This document shows positions 19,132-27,893 of a DNA stretch of 64,000 nucleotides, piece after piece. Source of the DNA: Aquabacter sediminis (lineage in GTDB: Bacteria > Pseudomonadota > Alphaproteobacteria > Rhizobiales > Xanthobacteraceae). The stretch covers positions 434,001 through 498,000 of the forward strand of contig NZ_JARBFX010000001.1 of the NCBI RefSeq assembly GCF_028863665.1, in the 5' to 3' direction. The first letter of the stretch is position 1. Each line of letters starts with the position of its first letter. The notes beneath the pieces were generated by a model. The model made no database searches, was not told where the DNA came from, and worked only from the letters and a program-made list of their open reading frames with translations. A program made the translations under genes and the position numbers.

Positions 19132-19510
19132 CTGCCCCCCTCCCCGCATTGGCTGGCGCCCCACCTCGCCATAGCGCCGCCTCACAAAGACTATCATGAG
19201 GTTGCATGTTTGCAATTAACTCCTCTTTTGGTTGTACCTCCTTCATAGCTTTCGGTTGTGATGCCGGGGCAGCGGCGCCGGTCAAAGACCGCTTCGGCGG
19301 TCAAATCGCGCCCTGCGCCGCGCTCTCCCGTGGCGATGAGAATCCAGGTACGGTGGTGCCGCGCCACTGACGCTCGTCTGGCATCTTGGGCCTGAAGCGA
19401 GGAGAAGCGGCCGCTTGTGCGAAGACGCCGCTTTCGAGGGGAGCATGACTGTGCAGCGCGCTGGACTGCGACAAAGGCCCCGTCTCCGGGACGCTCTAAG
19501 GCACCTGCCG
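19132..19510. other. Divergent intergenic region, 379 bases
   Basis: Spacer between the small secreted protein gene (reverse) and the Cdh-like gene (forward). It holds a perfect hairpin GACCGC-TTCG-GCGGTC at 19287-19302 with a UUCG tetraloop, and on the reverse strand an AAGGAGGT stretch near 19235 that is not followed at a suitable distance by a clear gene start. A GAGGGGAG site before an ATG at 19445 offers a longer N-terminus for the Cdh-like protein. I see no further gene that I can support. Confidence 0.45.
19287..19302. promoter_or_regulatory. UUCG-loop hairpin
   Basis: Six-base perfect stem (GACCGC with GCGGTC) closed by TTCG, a very stable tetraloop on the forward strand. Only a short T-run follows on the reverse strand, so it is a weak terminator candidate or a structured leader element. 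Confidence 0.3.
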
Positions 19511-20422
19511 ATGCGCACCCTGGCAAGTGTGCTTCTCCTCGTCATGGCGACCCCGGTCCTGGCGCAACAGAGCCGCACGCAGGAGACGGGCGAGCGTTCG
19601 CAGGCAATTTTGTGTCCGGCCAACCCCGCAGGCCAGCCAGGCGCCGAACATTGGGCCTCCCCTGCCCAGGCCAATGCCCACGACAAGGCGCCCGAGCCCT
19701 GCCGTTCCTGCGACGACCCGCGCAACGCGAGCGCGGACACGTGCAAGGTCCGTCGTTTCATCACCTCCCCTGCCTGCGCGGGCGGCCGCTGCGCTGATGG
19801 CCAGGGCGCCTTCATGGCCAATCGGCGGCCAGAGGGAGGCTTTGTGCTCCAGTACGATACCCGCTTCCAGAGCCCCGACACGTATCCCAGTGCGAGGGGG
19901 GAGAATTGCCGGTTCATTCTCTGGGCCCTGGCTCCCGTGATTGGGATCGAGGACACCACTGGCCTTTCGGTGCGCAATTACTGGTCAGACGCCTATTTCG
20001 CCTCCCAGTCCCTTGTGACGCCGGCCTTTGGACGGGACGGGCTGGCATTCCTTGCCCAGTCCGCGCGGAACCGCAGCCAGCATCAGCTGCATATTCATAT
20101 CGGCACCCTGACGCCGCCTTATCGGGCCGCGCTCGCGCGGCTGGACCGGGGAGCGGGTGACGTCGTCGCGCAGTTTCATGTCAATGGCTATGACGCCCGC
20201 GCCCGCATATTCCCGGTTGCGTCCGGGAGCGATCCCTTCGCCGGCCGGGACGTTGGCGCCATCGCCCGAGCCATGCTGCCGCAGGGGGCTGCAGATCTCA
20301 CCACCCATGGCGTGCTCGCGGCCCTAGTGGACGATGGAAACATGCTGGTCATCCTCGTGGCGCCTCAGCTCGACCGGGTCGAACTGAACTACAAGGCGCC
20401 TCATGCCTGCCGGTTGCGCTGA
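19511..20422 (+). CDS. Secreted CDP-diacylglycerol pyrophosphatase-like protein (Cdh family)
   Basis: About 303 residues with a signal peptide (RTLASVLLLVMATPVLA-QQ). The C-terminal two thirds match Cdh, which hydrolyses CDP-diacylglycerol to phosphatidate and CMP: the key motif is SQHQLHIHIGTL, a HIT-like histidine pair, preceded by IEDTTGLSVRNYWSDAYFAS and followed by a VAPQLDRVELNYKAPHACRLR-like end. Unlike membrane-anchored E. coli Cdh, it carries an N-terminal insertion rich in cysteines (CRSCDDP, TSPACAGGRCADG), so periplasmic disulfides are likely. The ATG at 19445 is a possible longer start with a stronger ribosome binding site. Confidence 0.78.
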   Translation: MRTLASVLLLVMATPVLAQQSRTQETGERSQAILCPANPAGQPGAEHWASPAQANAHDKAPEPCRSCDDPRNASADTCKVRRFITSPACAGGRCADGQGAFMANRRPEGGFVLQYDTRFQSPDTYPSARGENCRFILWALAPVIGIEDTTGLSVRNYWSDAYFASQSLVTPAFGRDGLAFLAQSARNRSQHQLHIHIGTLTPPYRAALARLDRGAGDVVAQFHVNGYDARARIFPVASGSDPFAGRDVGAIARAMLPQGAADLTTHGVLAALVDDGNMLVILVAPQLDRVELNYKAPHACRLR

Positions 20423-20545
20423 AGCTGGCACCGAGGTCCTCGAGCAGACGGCTCAAAAGGAAGTTGCCCCGCGGGCCTTGCCGCACTTGCTCCTCCCGTC
20501 CCTTTCCGATAAAGCCGCGCTTTCCGTTTTTCAGGGATGGAAGCG

Positions 20546-21028
20546 ATGAGTTCGCGGCCCGTGGCCGTCATCATGGGCAGCCAGTCCGATTGGGACACCA
20601 TGCGCCATGCGGTCGAGACGCTGGAGGCACTGGGCATCGGCTGCGATCCGCGCATCGTCTCGGCCCACCGCACGCCTGATCGCATGGTCGCCTTCGCCAA
20701 GTCCGCCCGCGCGGAAGGCTTCAAGGTGATCATCGCCGGGGCCGGTGGCGCGGCGCACCTGCCGGGCATGGTTGCGGCGATGACCACCCTCCCGGTGTTC
20801 GGCGTGCCGGTGGAATCGCGCACCATGTCGGGCCTCGACAGCCTCTATTCCATCGTCCAGATGCCGGCGGGCATTCCGGTGGGCACGCTTGCCATCGGCA
20901 AGGCCGGCGCCACCAATGCGGCCCTGCTGGCCGCCTCCGTCCTTGCCTTGTCTGATCCCGAGCTCGCCACCCGCCTTGAGGCTTGGCGCGCCGCACGCAC
21001 CGAGGCCGTGGCCGAACGGCCGGTTTGA
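20546..21028 (+). CDS. purE: N5-carboxyaminoimidazole ribonucleotide mutase
   Basis: PurE rearranges N5-CAIR to CAIR in purine synthesis. The 160-residue protein shows the family blocks [12 protein letters not shown] (near the N-terminus), [10 protein letters not shown] with the catalytic histidine, and [15 protein letters not shown]. It pairs with purK, whose ATG is 6 bases beyond the purE stop. An ATG at 20537 adds three residues and cannot be excluded. Confidence 0.96.
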   Translation: MSSRPVAVIMGSQSDWDTMRHAVETLEALGIGCDPRIVSAHRTPDRMVAFAKSARAEGFKVIIAGAGGAAHLPGMVAAMTTLPVFGVPVESRTMSGLDSLYSIVQMPAGIPVGTLAIGKAGATNAALLAASVLALSDPELATRLEAWRAARTEAVAERPV

Positions 21029-21033
21029 TCTTC

Positions 21034-22128
21034 ATGCTGAAACCCGGTTCCACCATCGGCATTCTCGGCGGCGGCCAGCTCGGGCGCATGATCGCCCTGA
21101 AAGCTGCCCAGCTTGGCCTGCGCACGCAGATCCTGTGTCCCGACCCGGACAGCCCCGCCTTCCGCGTGGCGGACGGCCATATCTGCGCGGATTATGAGGA
21201 CGAGGCGGCACTGGCCGAACTCGCGACCCGTTGCGACGTGGTGACCTACGAGTTCGAGAATGTGCCCCTTGAAACCGCCGAGTTCCTGGCGGCGCGGGTG
21301 CCGCTGCGCCCCGGGGCGCGGGCGCTCGCGGTGACGCAGGACCGACTGGCGGAAAAGAGCTTCGTGCGCGACCTCGGCATCGAGACCGCGCCCTTCGCCC
21401 CCGTCGAGAACCTTGCGGACCTGCAAGCGGCGGTCGCCGCCATCGGCCTGCCTGCGGTGCTGAAAACCCGCCGCTTCGGCTATGACGGCAAGGGCCAGGT
21501 CACCATCCGCCCCGGCGACGACCTAGCGGCCGCCTGGACCGCCATCGGCGCCCAGAGCGCCATCCTGGAAGGCTTCATCGCCTTTTCCCGCGAGGTGTCG
21601 GTCATCGGCGCCCGCTGCTCGGATGATGCGTTCGCCGCCTTCGACGTGACGGAGAACGAGCACCGCAACCACATTCTGCACCGGTCCACCGTGCCGGCGC
21701 GGATCGGCGCCGAGGCGGCCAAGCAGGCGCGCGGCATTGCCTGCCGCATTTCCAGCGCCCTGGACTATGTGGGGGTGTTTGCGGTGGAGCTGTTCGTGTC
21801 CGGCGAAGGCCCCAGCGAGCGGGTGATCGTCAATGAGATCGCGCCGCGCGTGCACAATTCCGGCCACTGGACCATGGACGGTGCCGTCACCTGCCAGTTC
21901 GAGCAGCATGTGCGCGCCATTGCCGGCTGGCCCCTGGGCGACCCCGCCCGCCTCGGCCATGCGGAGATGATCAACCTTATCGGCGATGATGTGGATGCCT
22001 GGTCGCACATTCTGGCCGAGCCGGGCGCGCACCTGCACCTCTACGGCAAGGACGAGGCGCGGCCAGGCCGAAAGATGGGACACGTCAACCGCCTGCGCCT
22101 GGACGGTCCGGTCGAGGGTGGCTGCTGA
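21034..22128 (+). CDS. purK: 5-(carboxyamino)imidazole ribonucleotide synthase
   Basis: PurK, an ATP-grasp enzyme of 364 residues, makes N5-CAIR from AIR, bicarbonate and ATP and feeds PurE. The N-terminal IGILGGGQLGRMIA is diagnostic, the ATP-grasp glycine loop is in RRFGYDGKGQVTI, and the metal-binding NEIAPRVHNSGHWT motif is in the C-terminal half. The open frame extends upstream into purE, but 21034 gives the family N-terminus. Confidence 0.96.
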   Translation: MLKPGSTIGILGGGQLGRMIALKAAQLGLRTQILCPDPDSPAFRVADGHICADYEDEAALAELATRCDVVTYEFENVPLETAEFLAARVPLRPGARALAVTQDRLAEKSFVRDLGIETAPFAPVENLADLQAAVAAIGLPAVLKTRRFGYDGKGQVTIRPGDDLAAAWTAIGAQSAILEGFIAFSREVSVIGARCSDDAFAAFDVTENEHRNHILHRSTVPARIGAEAAKQARGIACRISSALDYVGVFAVELFVSGEGPSERVIVNEIAPRVHNSGHWTMDGAVTCQFEQHVRAIAGWPLGDPARLGHAEMINLIGDDVDAWSHILAEPGAHLHLYGKDEARPGRKMGHVNRLRLDGPVEGGC

Positions 22129-22288
22129 GCCGCCGCAGTAGGGCCCCGCTATCAAAATACCGTCGATTGGCACGCCGGGCCGACCGGATGGACCGTGCGG
22201 GTGCGCCCGCGCGATCGCCCCTTGCCGCGGCGGGCTTCCATAGTACCATGGCAGCGAGATGAGGACGGGGACAACAGATCCGCGACTC

Positions 22289-22298
22289 AAATCGATTT
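22289..22298. promoter_or_regulatory. Palindrome upstream of the TRAP transporter operon
   Basis: AAATCGATTT is a perfect 10-base palindrome 47 bases before the dctP-like start. A second near-palindrome, CCATAGTACCATGG at 22238-22251, lies further upstream. Both are plausible operators, but no regulator gene is adjacent, so assignment is uncertain. Confidence 0.35.
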
Positions 22299-22345
22299 AA
22301 CCGGCACGCCAAACCTCAAAGCCGGGCCATTGGTGGAGGAAACAG

Positions 22346-23335
22346 ATGTCCGTTCTTCGTTGCGGGCTCACGGCCGCGCTTGCCCTCGGGTCCGCCCTCA
22401 TGCTTGCCGGGCCGGCCAGCGCCCAGACCAAGCTGAAATGGGCCCATGTCTATGAGACCTCGGAGCCCTTCCACACCACCTCTGTCTGGGCGGCGGAGGA
22501 GATCAACAAGCGCACCAACGGGCGCTATGTGATTGAGGTCTATCCGGCCTCCCAGCTCGGCAAGGAAAGCGACATCAACCAGGGCCTGACGCTGGGCACC
22601 GTGGACATGATCATTTCCGGCTCGTCCTTCGCCGGAAAGGCCTATCCGCCCATCGGCGTGACCTATTATCCCTACACCTTCCGCGACGCGGATCACCTCA
22701 TCGCCTATTCCAAGAGCGACGTCTTCAAGGAACTCGCCAAGGGCTATGAGGACAAGACCGGCAACCACATTGTGGCGGTCACCTATTATGGCGTCCGGCA
22801 GGCCACCTCCAACAAGCCGTTCAAGACCTGCGCCGAGATGAAGGGCCTGAAGATCCGCGTGCCGGACGCCCCCGCCTACCTCGCCATGCCCAAGGCGTGC
22901 GGCGCCAACATCGCGCCGATCGCCTTCGCCGAGGTCTATCTCGCCCTCCAGAACGGCACCGTGGATGCGCAGGAAAACCCGCTGACCACCATCGAGGCGA
23001 AGAAATTCTACGAGGTGCAGAAGAGCATCATCCTCACCGGGCACATCGTGGACCACCTCAACACCATCGTCTCCAAGGGGCTGTGGGCGAAGCTGAGCCC
23101 TGAGGACCAGAAGATCTTTACCGAGGTGACACAAGAGGCCGCCGCGAAGGCCTCCAAGCAGGTGCAGGCCCGCGAGAAGGAACTGCTTGAGGTGTTCAAG
23201 CAGAAGGGCCTGACCATCGTCGAGGTGGATACGAACGACTTCCGCGACCAGGTGATGAAAACCATCACCTTCGAGAGCTTCGGCTATCGCAAGGCCGACT
23301 GGGACCGCATCCAGGCCATCAAGTCCGGCTCGTGA
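22346..23335 (+). CDS. dctP: TRAP transporter solute-binding protein (DctP family)
   Basis: Periplasmic binding component, 329 residues, with a signal peptide (LALGSALMLAGPASA-QT). It has the DctP family pattern: LKWAHVYETSEPFH near the start of the mature protein, GLKIRVPDAPAYLA with the arginine that normally holds the substrate carboxylate, and ALQNGTVDAQENPLTTI. The ligand is probably a carboxylic acid; its identity cannot be read from the sequence. It is the first gene of a dctP-dctQ-dctM operon. Confidence 0.93.
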   Translation: MSVLRCGLTAALALGSALMLAGPASAQTKLKWAHVYETSEPFHTTSVWAAEEINKRTNGRYVIEVYPASQLGKESDINQGLTLGTVDMIISGSSFAGKAYPPIGVTYYPYTFRDADHLIAYSKSDVFKELAKGYEDKTGNHIVAVTYYGVRQATSNKPFKTCAEMKGLKIRVPDAPAYLAMPKACGANIAPIAFAEVYLALQNGTVDAQENPLTTIEAKKFYEVQKSIILTGHIVDHLNTIVSKGLWAKLSPEDQKIFTEVTQEAAAKASKQVQAREKELLEVFKQKGLTIVEVDTNDFRDQVMKTITFESFGYRKADWDRIQAIKSGS

Positions 23336-23449
23336 GCACCCTGCCGGGCGCCAACCGCGCCCGGCCCGCCTCTCCCTCGCATGATCGCCGCTCCGGCGGG
23401 CCTGTGCCGCCTGCCGGATGCCCTCCCTTTTGCGTCGCCCGGAATCGCC

Positions 23450-24034
23450 ATGGCAGAACAGGCTTTCACCCGCGAGGTCCACACGCAGGTCACCGGCGAA
23501 GAGCTGGCCCACACCTTCGAGGAAACCGCGCCCGTCGACCTCTCCCCCTACGCACCGGAGGACTGGATCACCCTGATTGTCTTCTGGGGCATGGCGGGCC
23601 TGGTCTTCACGCAGTTCTTCACGCGCTATGTGCTGAATGACAGCTTCGCCTGGACCGAGGAATTGGCCACCTATTGCCTGGTGGCCGTGGTGTTCCTGGG
23701 GGCGGCCATGTGCGTGCGGCTCTCGCGGCACATCCAGGTGGACCTGCTCTACCGCTTCCTGCCCGCGCCAGTGGGGCGGGCGATGGCCATTGCGGTGGAC
23801 CTCTTTCGCACCGGTTTCTTCGCTTATGCCTGCTGGCTGATGGTGCGCTACATCGATCTTGTGGGCGACGAGCCCATGGTGATGGTGAACGCGCCGAAGA
23901 GCGTCGTCTATTACGCGGTGCTGGCGGGCTTCGCCCTGATGCTGGTGCGCTCGGTGCAGGTGATGGTCGCCAATGTCCGGCGTGGCTATTCCATCCTGGA
24001 GCGCCCCGAGGCCTTCGACGGAACGGAGGCCTGA
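23450..24034 (+). CDS. dctQ: TRAP transporter small membrane subunit (DctQ family)
   Basis: A 194-residue membrane protein with four predicted segments (WITLIVFWGMAGLVFTQFF; YCLVAVVFLGAAM; AIAVDLFRTGFFAYACWLMV; YAVLAGFALMLVRSVQVMV) and the DctQ FTRYVLNDSFAWTEELA motif after the first. The N-terminal ~40 residues are hydrophilic. The ATG at 23450 was preferred to an upstream ATG at 23381, whose extension is not family-like. The dctM start follows one base after its stop. Confidence 0.9.
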   Translation: MAEQAFTREVHTQVTGEELAHTFEETAPVDLSPYAPEDWITLIVFWGMAGLVFTQFFTRYVLNDSFAWTEELATYCLVAVVFLGAAMCVRLSRHIQVDLLYRFLPAPVGRAMAIAVDLFRTGFFAYACWLMVRYIDLVGDEPMVMVNAPKSVVYYAVLAGFALMLVRSVQVMVANVRRGYSILERPEAFDGTEA

Positions 24035-24035
24035 C

Positions 24036-25442
24036 ATGTGGATCCTGATCGGTGCCTTTCTCGGCCTCATGATCTGCGGCGTGCCGGTGGCCCTTGCCAT
24101 GGCCGGCTCGTCTTTGCTCTACATCCTCGTTTCCGGCACCGTTCCGGACGTGGTGATCGCCCAGCGCATGATTGCGGGGGTGGAAAGCTTTCCCCTCCTC
24201 GCCGTGCCCTTCTTCATCCTGGCCGGCAACCTCATGAACATCGCCGGGGTGACCGGGCGGATCTACAGCTTCGCGGTGGCCCTGGTGGGCTGGATGCGGG
24301 GCGGCCTGGGCCAGGTGAACATCATCGGCTCGGTGGTGTTTTCCGGCATGTCGGGCACCGCCATCGCGGATGCCGCCGGCCTCGGCACCATCGAGATCAA
24401 GGCCATGAAGGACCATGGCTATTCCACGGAGTTCGCAGTCGGCGTGACGGCTGCCTCGGCGACGCTCGGCCCGATCATCCCGCCCTCCCTGCCGTTCGTG
24501 ATCTACGGCATGATGGCCAATGTCTCCATCGGTGCGCTGTTCCTGGGCGGCATCCTGCCGGGCCTGTTCATGACGGTGCTGATGATGGTGACGGTGGCCT
24601 ATTTCGCCCACCGCAACGGCTGGGGAAGCGACGCCAAATTCTCCCTGCGGCGCCTTGCCAGCGCGGGCCTCGAAGTGGTGGTGGTCGCCTGCTTTCCGCT
24701 TGGCGTCTACATCCTCATGGCGTTGGGGCTGACCACCAATCAGGCGGTCCTCATCGCGCTCGCCATTCTGCTGGCCGCCGACTGGTATTTCGACTTTTCC
24801 GCCGTGATGGCCCTCATGGCGCCAGTCATTCTCATCGGCGGTATGACGCTCGGCTGGTTCACGCCCACGGAGGCTGCCGTGGCGGCGGTGATCTGGTCCC
24901 TGTTCCTGGGCCTGGTGCGCTATCGCACCATGACCTTCAAGACGCTGGCCAAGGCCACCTTTGACACCATCGAAACCACGGCCTCCGTGCTGTTCATTGT
25001 CACCGCCGCCTCGATCTTCGCCTGGCTGCTCACCGCGAGCCAGGCCGCGCAGACCCTGTCGGACGCCATATTGGGCTTCACCCAGAACAAATGGGTGTTC
25101 CTGCTGCTGGCGAACCTCCTGATCCTGTTCGTGGGCTGCTTCATCGACACCATCGCGGCCATCACCATCCTGGTGCCGATCCTCTTGCCCATCGTCCTGA
25201 AGCTCGGCATCGACCCCGTCCATTTCGGACTGGTGATGACGCTGAACCTGATGATCGGCCTGCTGCATCCCCCGCTGGGCATGGTGCTGTTCGTGCTGGC
25301 GCGGGTGGCCAAGCTTTCGGTGGAGCGTACGACGGTCGCGATCCTGCCTTGGCTGGTGCCGCTTCTGATCGCGCTCATCGCCATCACCTACATCCCCGAC
25401 CTGACGCTCTGGCTGCCGCGCACCATGGGGCTCGGCAAATAG
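24036..25442 (+). CDS. dctM: TRAP transporter large permease (DctM family)
   Basis: A 468-residue, highly hydrophobic permease that forms the transport channel with DctQ and uses an ion gradient. Typical DctM motifs are VPFFILAGNLMNIAGVT, FSGMSGTAIADAAGLG, TAASATLGPIIPPSLPFVIYG and HPPLGMVLFVLARVA. The length agrees with stand-alone DctM proteins, so it is not fused to DctQ. Confidence 0.94.
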   Translation: MWILIGAFLGLMICGVPVALAMAGSSLLYILVSGTVPDVVIAQRMIAGVESFPLLAVPFFILAGNLMNIAGVTGRIYSFAVALVGWMRGGLGQVNIIGSVVFSGMSGTAIADAAGLGTIEIKAMKDHGYSTEFAVGVTAASATLGPIIPPSLPFVIYGMMANVSIGALFLGGILPGLFMTVLMMVTVAYFAHRNGWGSDAKFSLRRLASAGLEVVVVACFPLGVYILMALGLTTNQAVLIALAILLAADWYFDFSAVMALMAPVILIGGMTLGWFTPTEAAVAAVIWSLFLGLVRYRTMTFKTLAKATFDTIETTASVLFIVTAASIFAWLLTASQAAQTLSDAILGFTQNKWVFLLLANLLILFVGCFIDTIAAITILVPILLPIVLKLGIDPVHFGLVMTLNLMIGLLHPPLGMVLFVLARVAKLSVERTTVAILPWLVPLLIALIAITYIPDLTLWLPRTMGLGK

Positions 25443-25452
25443 GCCCAGGGCG

Positions 25453-25478
25453 GCGCCCCCGCCTTCGCGCGGGGGCGC
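25453..25478 (+). terminator. GC-rich hairpin after dctM
   Basis: A perfect 10-base stem (GCGCCCCCGC with GCGGGGGCGC) around a 6-base loop, 10 bases after the dctM stop. There is no T-run, so it is a candidate terminator or mRNA-end stabiliser only. Confidence 0.45.
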
Positions 25479-25619
25479 GAAGCCCTTGGCGGGGCTCATT
25501 GCGTAACAGCGTTAACGATGTCTTGCGATGGGCAAGGCCGACCGGCTGCCCTCGCCCCTCCCCTTTGCTAGGATGAGGACACCTGGCATGGGACGCTCGC
25601 CAGGCGTGTCGAGGCGTCG

Positions 25620-26036
25620 ATGTTCTTCCTGTTGCGCATGGCCTTCTGGCTGGCCCTCATTCTTCTGATCCTGCCCATCGGCACGTCCAGCGACGGCGGG
25701 CGGCAGATCGGGGCATGGCAGGCGCTCAGTGCCGCCCAGTCGGTGCTGGCGGATGCGCGCGGCTTCTGCCAGCGCCAGCCGGATGCGTGTGAGGTGGGCG
25801 GCGAAATGGTCTCCCACATCCTCGACAAGGCGCAGATGAGCGCCAAGTGGCTCTATGAGAATTTCGGCTCCCATACGGGCACCGAGGCGCCCCGTGCGCC
25901 CGACGCGGCCCATGGGGGCAATACGCTGACCCCGCAGGATCTGCTGCCGAACTGGGGCGGCGAGCCCGCCCCCGCCGGGGCGGCGCCCCAGGCGCCCAGC
26001 TTCAGCGTCCCCTTGCCCCAGCGCCGGCCGGCCTGA
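25620..26036 (+). CDS. DUF5330 domain-containing small membrane-anchored protein
   Basis: A 138-residue protein with an N-terminal hydrophobic segment (FFLLRMAFWLALILLILPIG), probably an uncleaved anchor or signal. The conserved part follows, with AQSVLADARGFCQRQPDACEVGGEM, whose two cysteines may form a disulfide, and KAQMSAKWLYENFG. The C-terminal third is proline- and glycine-rich and looks disordered. The family occurs in alphaproteobacteria; its role is unknown. The first in-frame ATG is used. Confidence 0.75.
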   Translation: MFFLLRMAFWLALILLILPIGTSSDGGRQIGAWQALSAAQSVLADARGFCQRQPDACEVGGEMVSHILDKAQMSAKWLYENFGSHTGTEAPRAPDAAHGGNTLTPQDLLPNWGGEPAPAGAAPQAPSFSVPLPQRRPA

Positions 26037-26140
26037 GCGCTTTCCCTTCGCACGCCCGGCTTCTATATGCTGGAAGCGGCCCGCATGGTGCGGCGCCGCA
26101 GGACCGTCCGCCGCGTGCGGGCGCGGCAGGGACAGGCGAC

Positions 26141-26560
26141 ATGGACGCGGAAGACCTCGTTGCGGACTTCGAGGTGCTGGACACCTGGGAAGACCGCTAT
26201 CGCTATGTGATCGAGCTCGGCCGCAATCTTCCTCCCTTTCCGGAAGCTGAACGCACCGAAGCCAACAAGGTGCAGGGTTGCGCCAGCCAGGTCTGGCTGG
26301 TGAGCCACACGGAGGCGGGACCGAACGGCCCGATCCTGCGCTTCGAGGGCGATTCCGACGCCCATATCGTGCGCGGCCTGGTGGCGGTGCTGCTGACCCT
26401 TCTGTCCGGGCGCTCGGCGCAGGACATCCTCGACACCGATCCGCTGGCCGTGTTCCGCCGCATCGGCCTGGAGGGCCATCTCACGCCGCAGCGCTCCAAC
26501 GGCTTGCGCTCCATGGTGGAACGCATCCGCCAGCACGCCCGAAGCGCCGTCGCGGCCTGA
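26141..26560 (+). CDS. sufE: Cysteine desulfuration protein SufE
   Basis: SufE accepts persulfide sulfur from the SufS desulfurase for Fe-S cluster assembly. The 139-residue protein has the active-site cysteine at about residue 47 in NKVQGCASQVWL and the usual LLTLLSGRSAQDIL and LTPQRSNGLRSMV blocks. It is away from any suf operon in this window. The start at 26141 follows a GGACAGGCG stretch and gives the family length. Confidence 0.92.
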   Translation: MDAEDLVADFEVLDTWEDRYRYVIELGRNLPPFPEAERTEANKVQGCASQVWLVSHTEAGPNGPILRFEGDSDAHIVRGLVAVLLTLLSGRSAQDILDTDPLAVFRRIGLEGHLTPQRSNGLRSMVERIRQHARSAVAA

Positions 26561-26875
26561 GCGGCGGCGGCAGCTTTCCAGGCAATGCGCGCTATAATAC
26601 CTCCCGTTGCATAATCTTACACAGGCGATGGCGGCACTGGCTTACGACCGCCTTGAACGGGCCGCACAGCCGTGCTTGGGAAGCATCGGGGGCAAGACCC
26701 GTTCGCCGGTGGTTCAGTGACTGCCGGTGGAGGACCATAGAATAAGCGACCCGGCGCTCGGCCCGGCCAATTCTCTCACCCGCCGGCCGGAGCGGGCAGA
26801 GGGGATAGCCGGAGAACAGCCACCCGCAGCCATGCGGGACATGCGGCGCGCGCCGGGCGCCCTGAGGAGTGAATG
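26561..26875. other. Intergenic region, 315 bases
   Basis: Spacer between sufE and the epimerase gene. It includes a TATAAT at 26593-26598, but no good -35 at the right distance. The sequence becomes GC-rich towards a GAGGAG ribosome binding site at 26864-26869. I see no gene in it. Confidence 0.4.
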
Positions 26876-27889
26876 ATGGTGCGCGTTCTGGTGACCGGCA
26901 CGGCGGGGTTCATTGGCTGTGCCGTTGCGCAGCGCCTGTTGCGGGACGGCGCCACGGTGCTGGGCATCGATTGCCTCACACCCTATTATGATCTCGGCCT
27001 CAAGGAGGAGCGGGTCAAGCTCCTGCGCGGCTCGCCCGCCTTCGCGGAGCGGCGTATCGACCTTGCGGACGGTCCGGCCACGCTCGCGGCGGTGCGGGAC
27101 TTCCTGCCGGACGTGGTGGTTCACCTCGCGGCCCAGGCCGGCATCCGCTATTCGCTGGACGATCCCAGGAGCTACACCCACTCCAACGTGGAAGGCACGC
27201 TGTCGGTGCTGGAAGCGTGCCGGGCGGTGCCCGTGAAGCACCTCATCTATGCCTCCTCCTCGTCGGTCTATGGCGCCAATACACGCGTGCCGTTCCGCGA
27301 GACCGACCGCGTGGATGCGCCCGTCTCGCTTTATGCCGCCACCAAGCGCGCCAATGAGCTGATGGTCCAGACCTACAGCCACCTCTTCCGCATCCCCGCC
27401 TCGGGGCTGCGCTTCTTTACCGTCTATGGCCCGCTGGGGCGGCCGGACATGGCCTATTTCAAGTTCACCAAGGCCATTTTCGAGGGCGAGGAGATCGACG
27501 TCTACAATCACGGCCGGATGAAGCGTGACTTCACCTATATCGACGAGGTGGTGGAAGCCATCGAGCGGTTGATGCTGCTGCCGCCGGTGGATCGTCTCGC
27601 CGAGGGCGACATCGAGCCGGGCCGCATCCTGCCGGACGTGCCGCACCGCCTGTTCAATGTGGGCAACCATACCCCCATCCCGCTCGAGCGCTTCATCGAC
27701 GTGCTCGAGGAGATTATCGGCCGCAAGGCGCGCCGTCGGCTCCTGCCCATGCAGCCGGGGGACGTGGTGAGCACCTTTGCCGATGTCAGCGCCCTCCAGC
27801 AGGCGGTGGGTTTCTCGCCCTCCACCCCCATCGAGGTGGGGCTGACCGAATTCGTGGACTGGTACCGCGCCTTCTACAACGTGTCCTGA
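26876..27889 (+). CDS. lpsL: NAD-dependent sugar epimerase, UDP-glucuronate 4-epimerase type
   Basis: A 337-residue extended SDR. The NAD loop is TGTAGFIG near the start, and the catalytic set is the serine-rich YASSSSVYG and YAATK. Features shared with UDP-glucuronate 4-epimerases (LpsL and plant GAE types) are CLTPYYDLGLKEERVKLL, LAAQAGIRYSLDDP and FTVYGPLGRPDMAYFKF. It would supply UDP-galacturonate for lipopolysaccharide or exopolysaccharide; substrate specificity is inferred. Tandem ATG codons lie at 26873 and 26876; spacing from the GAGGAG site favours the second. Confidence 0.88.
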   Translation: MVRVLVTGTAGFIGCAVAQRLLRDGATVLGIDCLTPYYDLGLKEERVKLLRGSPAFAERRIDLADGPATLAAVRDFLPDVVVHLAAQAGIRYSLDDPRSYTHSNVEGTLSVLEACRAVPVKHLIYASSSSVYGANTRVPFRETDRVDAPVSLYAATKRANELMVQTYSHLFRIPASGLRFFTVYGPLGRPDMAYFKFTKAIFEGEEIDVYNHGRMKRDFTYIDEVVEAIERLMLLPPVDRLAEGDIEPGRILPDVPHRLFNVGNHTPIPLERFIDVLEEIIGRKARRRLLPMQPGDVVSTFADVSALQQAVGFSPSTPIEVGLTEFVDWYRAFYNVS

Positions 27890-27893
27890 TCTC

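Noticed and set aside
18863-19285. A 140-residue reverse-strand open frame overlapping the small secreted protein
   Set aside because: It lacks a signal peptide and conserved features. The overlapping 70-residue frame has a textbook signal peptide and a strong ribosome binding site.
22316-25499. Long reverse-strand open frames over the TRAP transporter genes
   Set aside because: The products are biased in H, G, R and E with no conserved motifs. The forward strand carries complete DctP, DctQ and DctM.
26593-26598. TATAAT as a sigma-70 promoter for the epimerase gene
   Set aside because: No -35 element lies at 16-18 bases; the nearest similar sequence is about 12 bases away, and the spacer is long.
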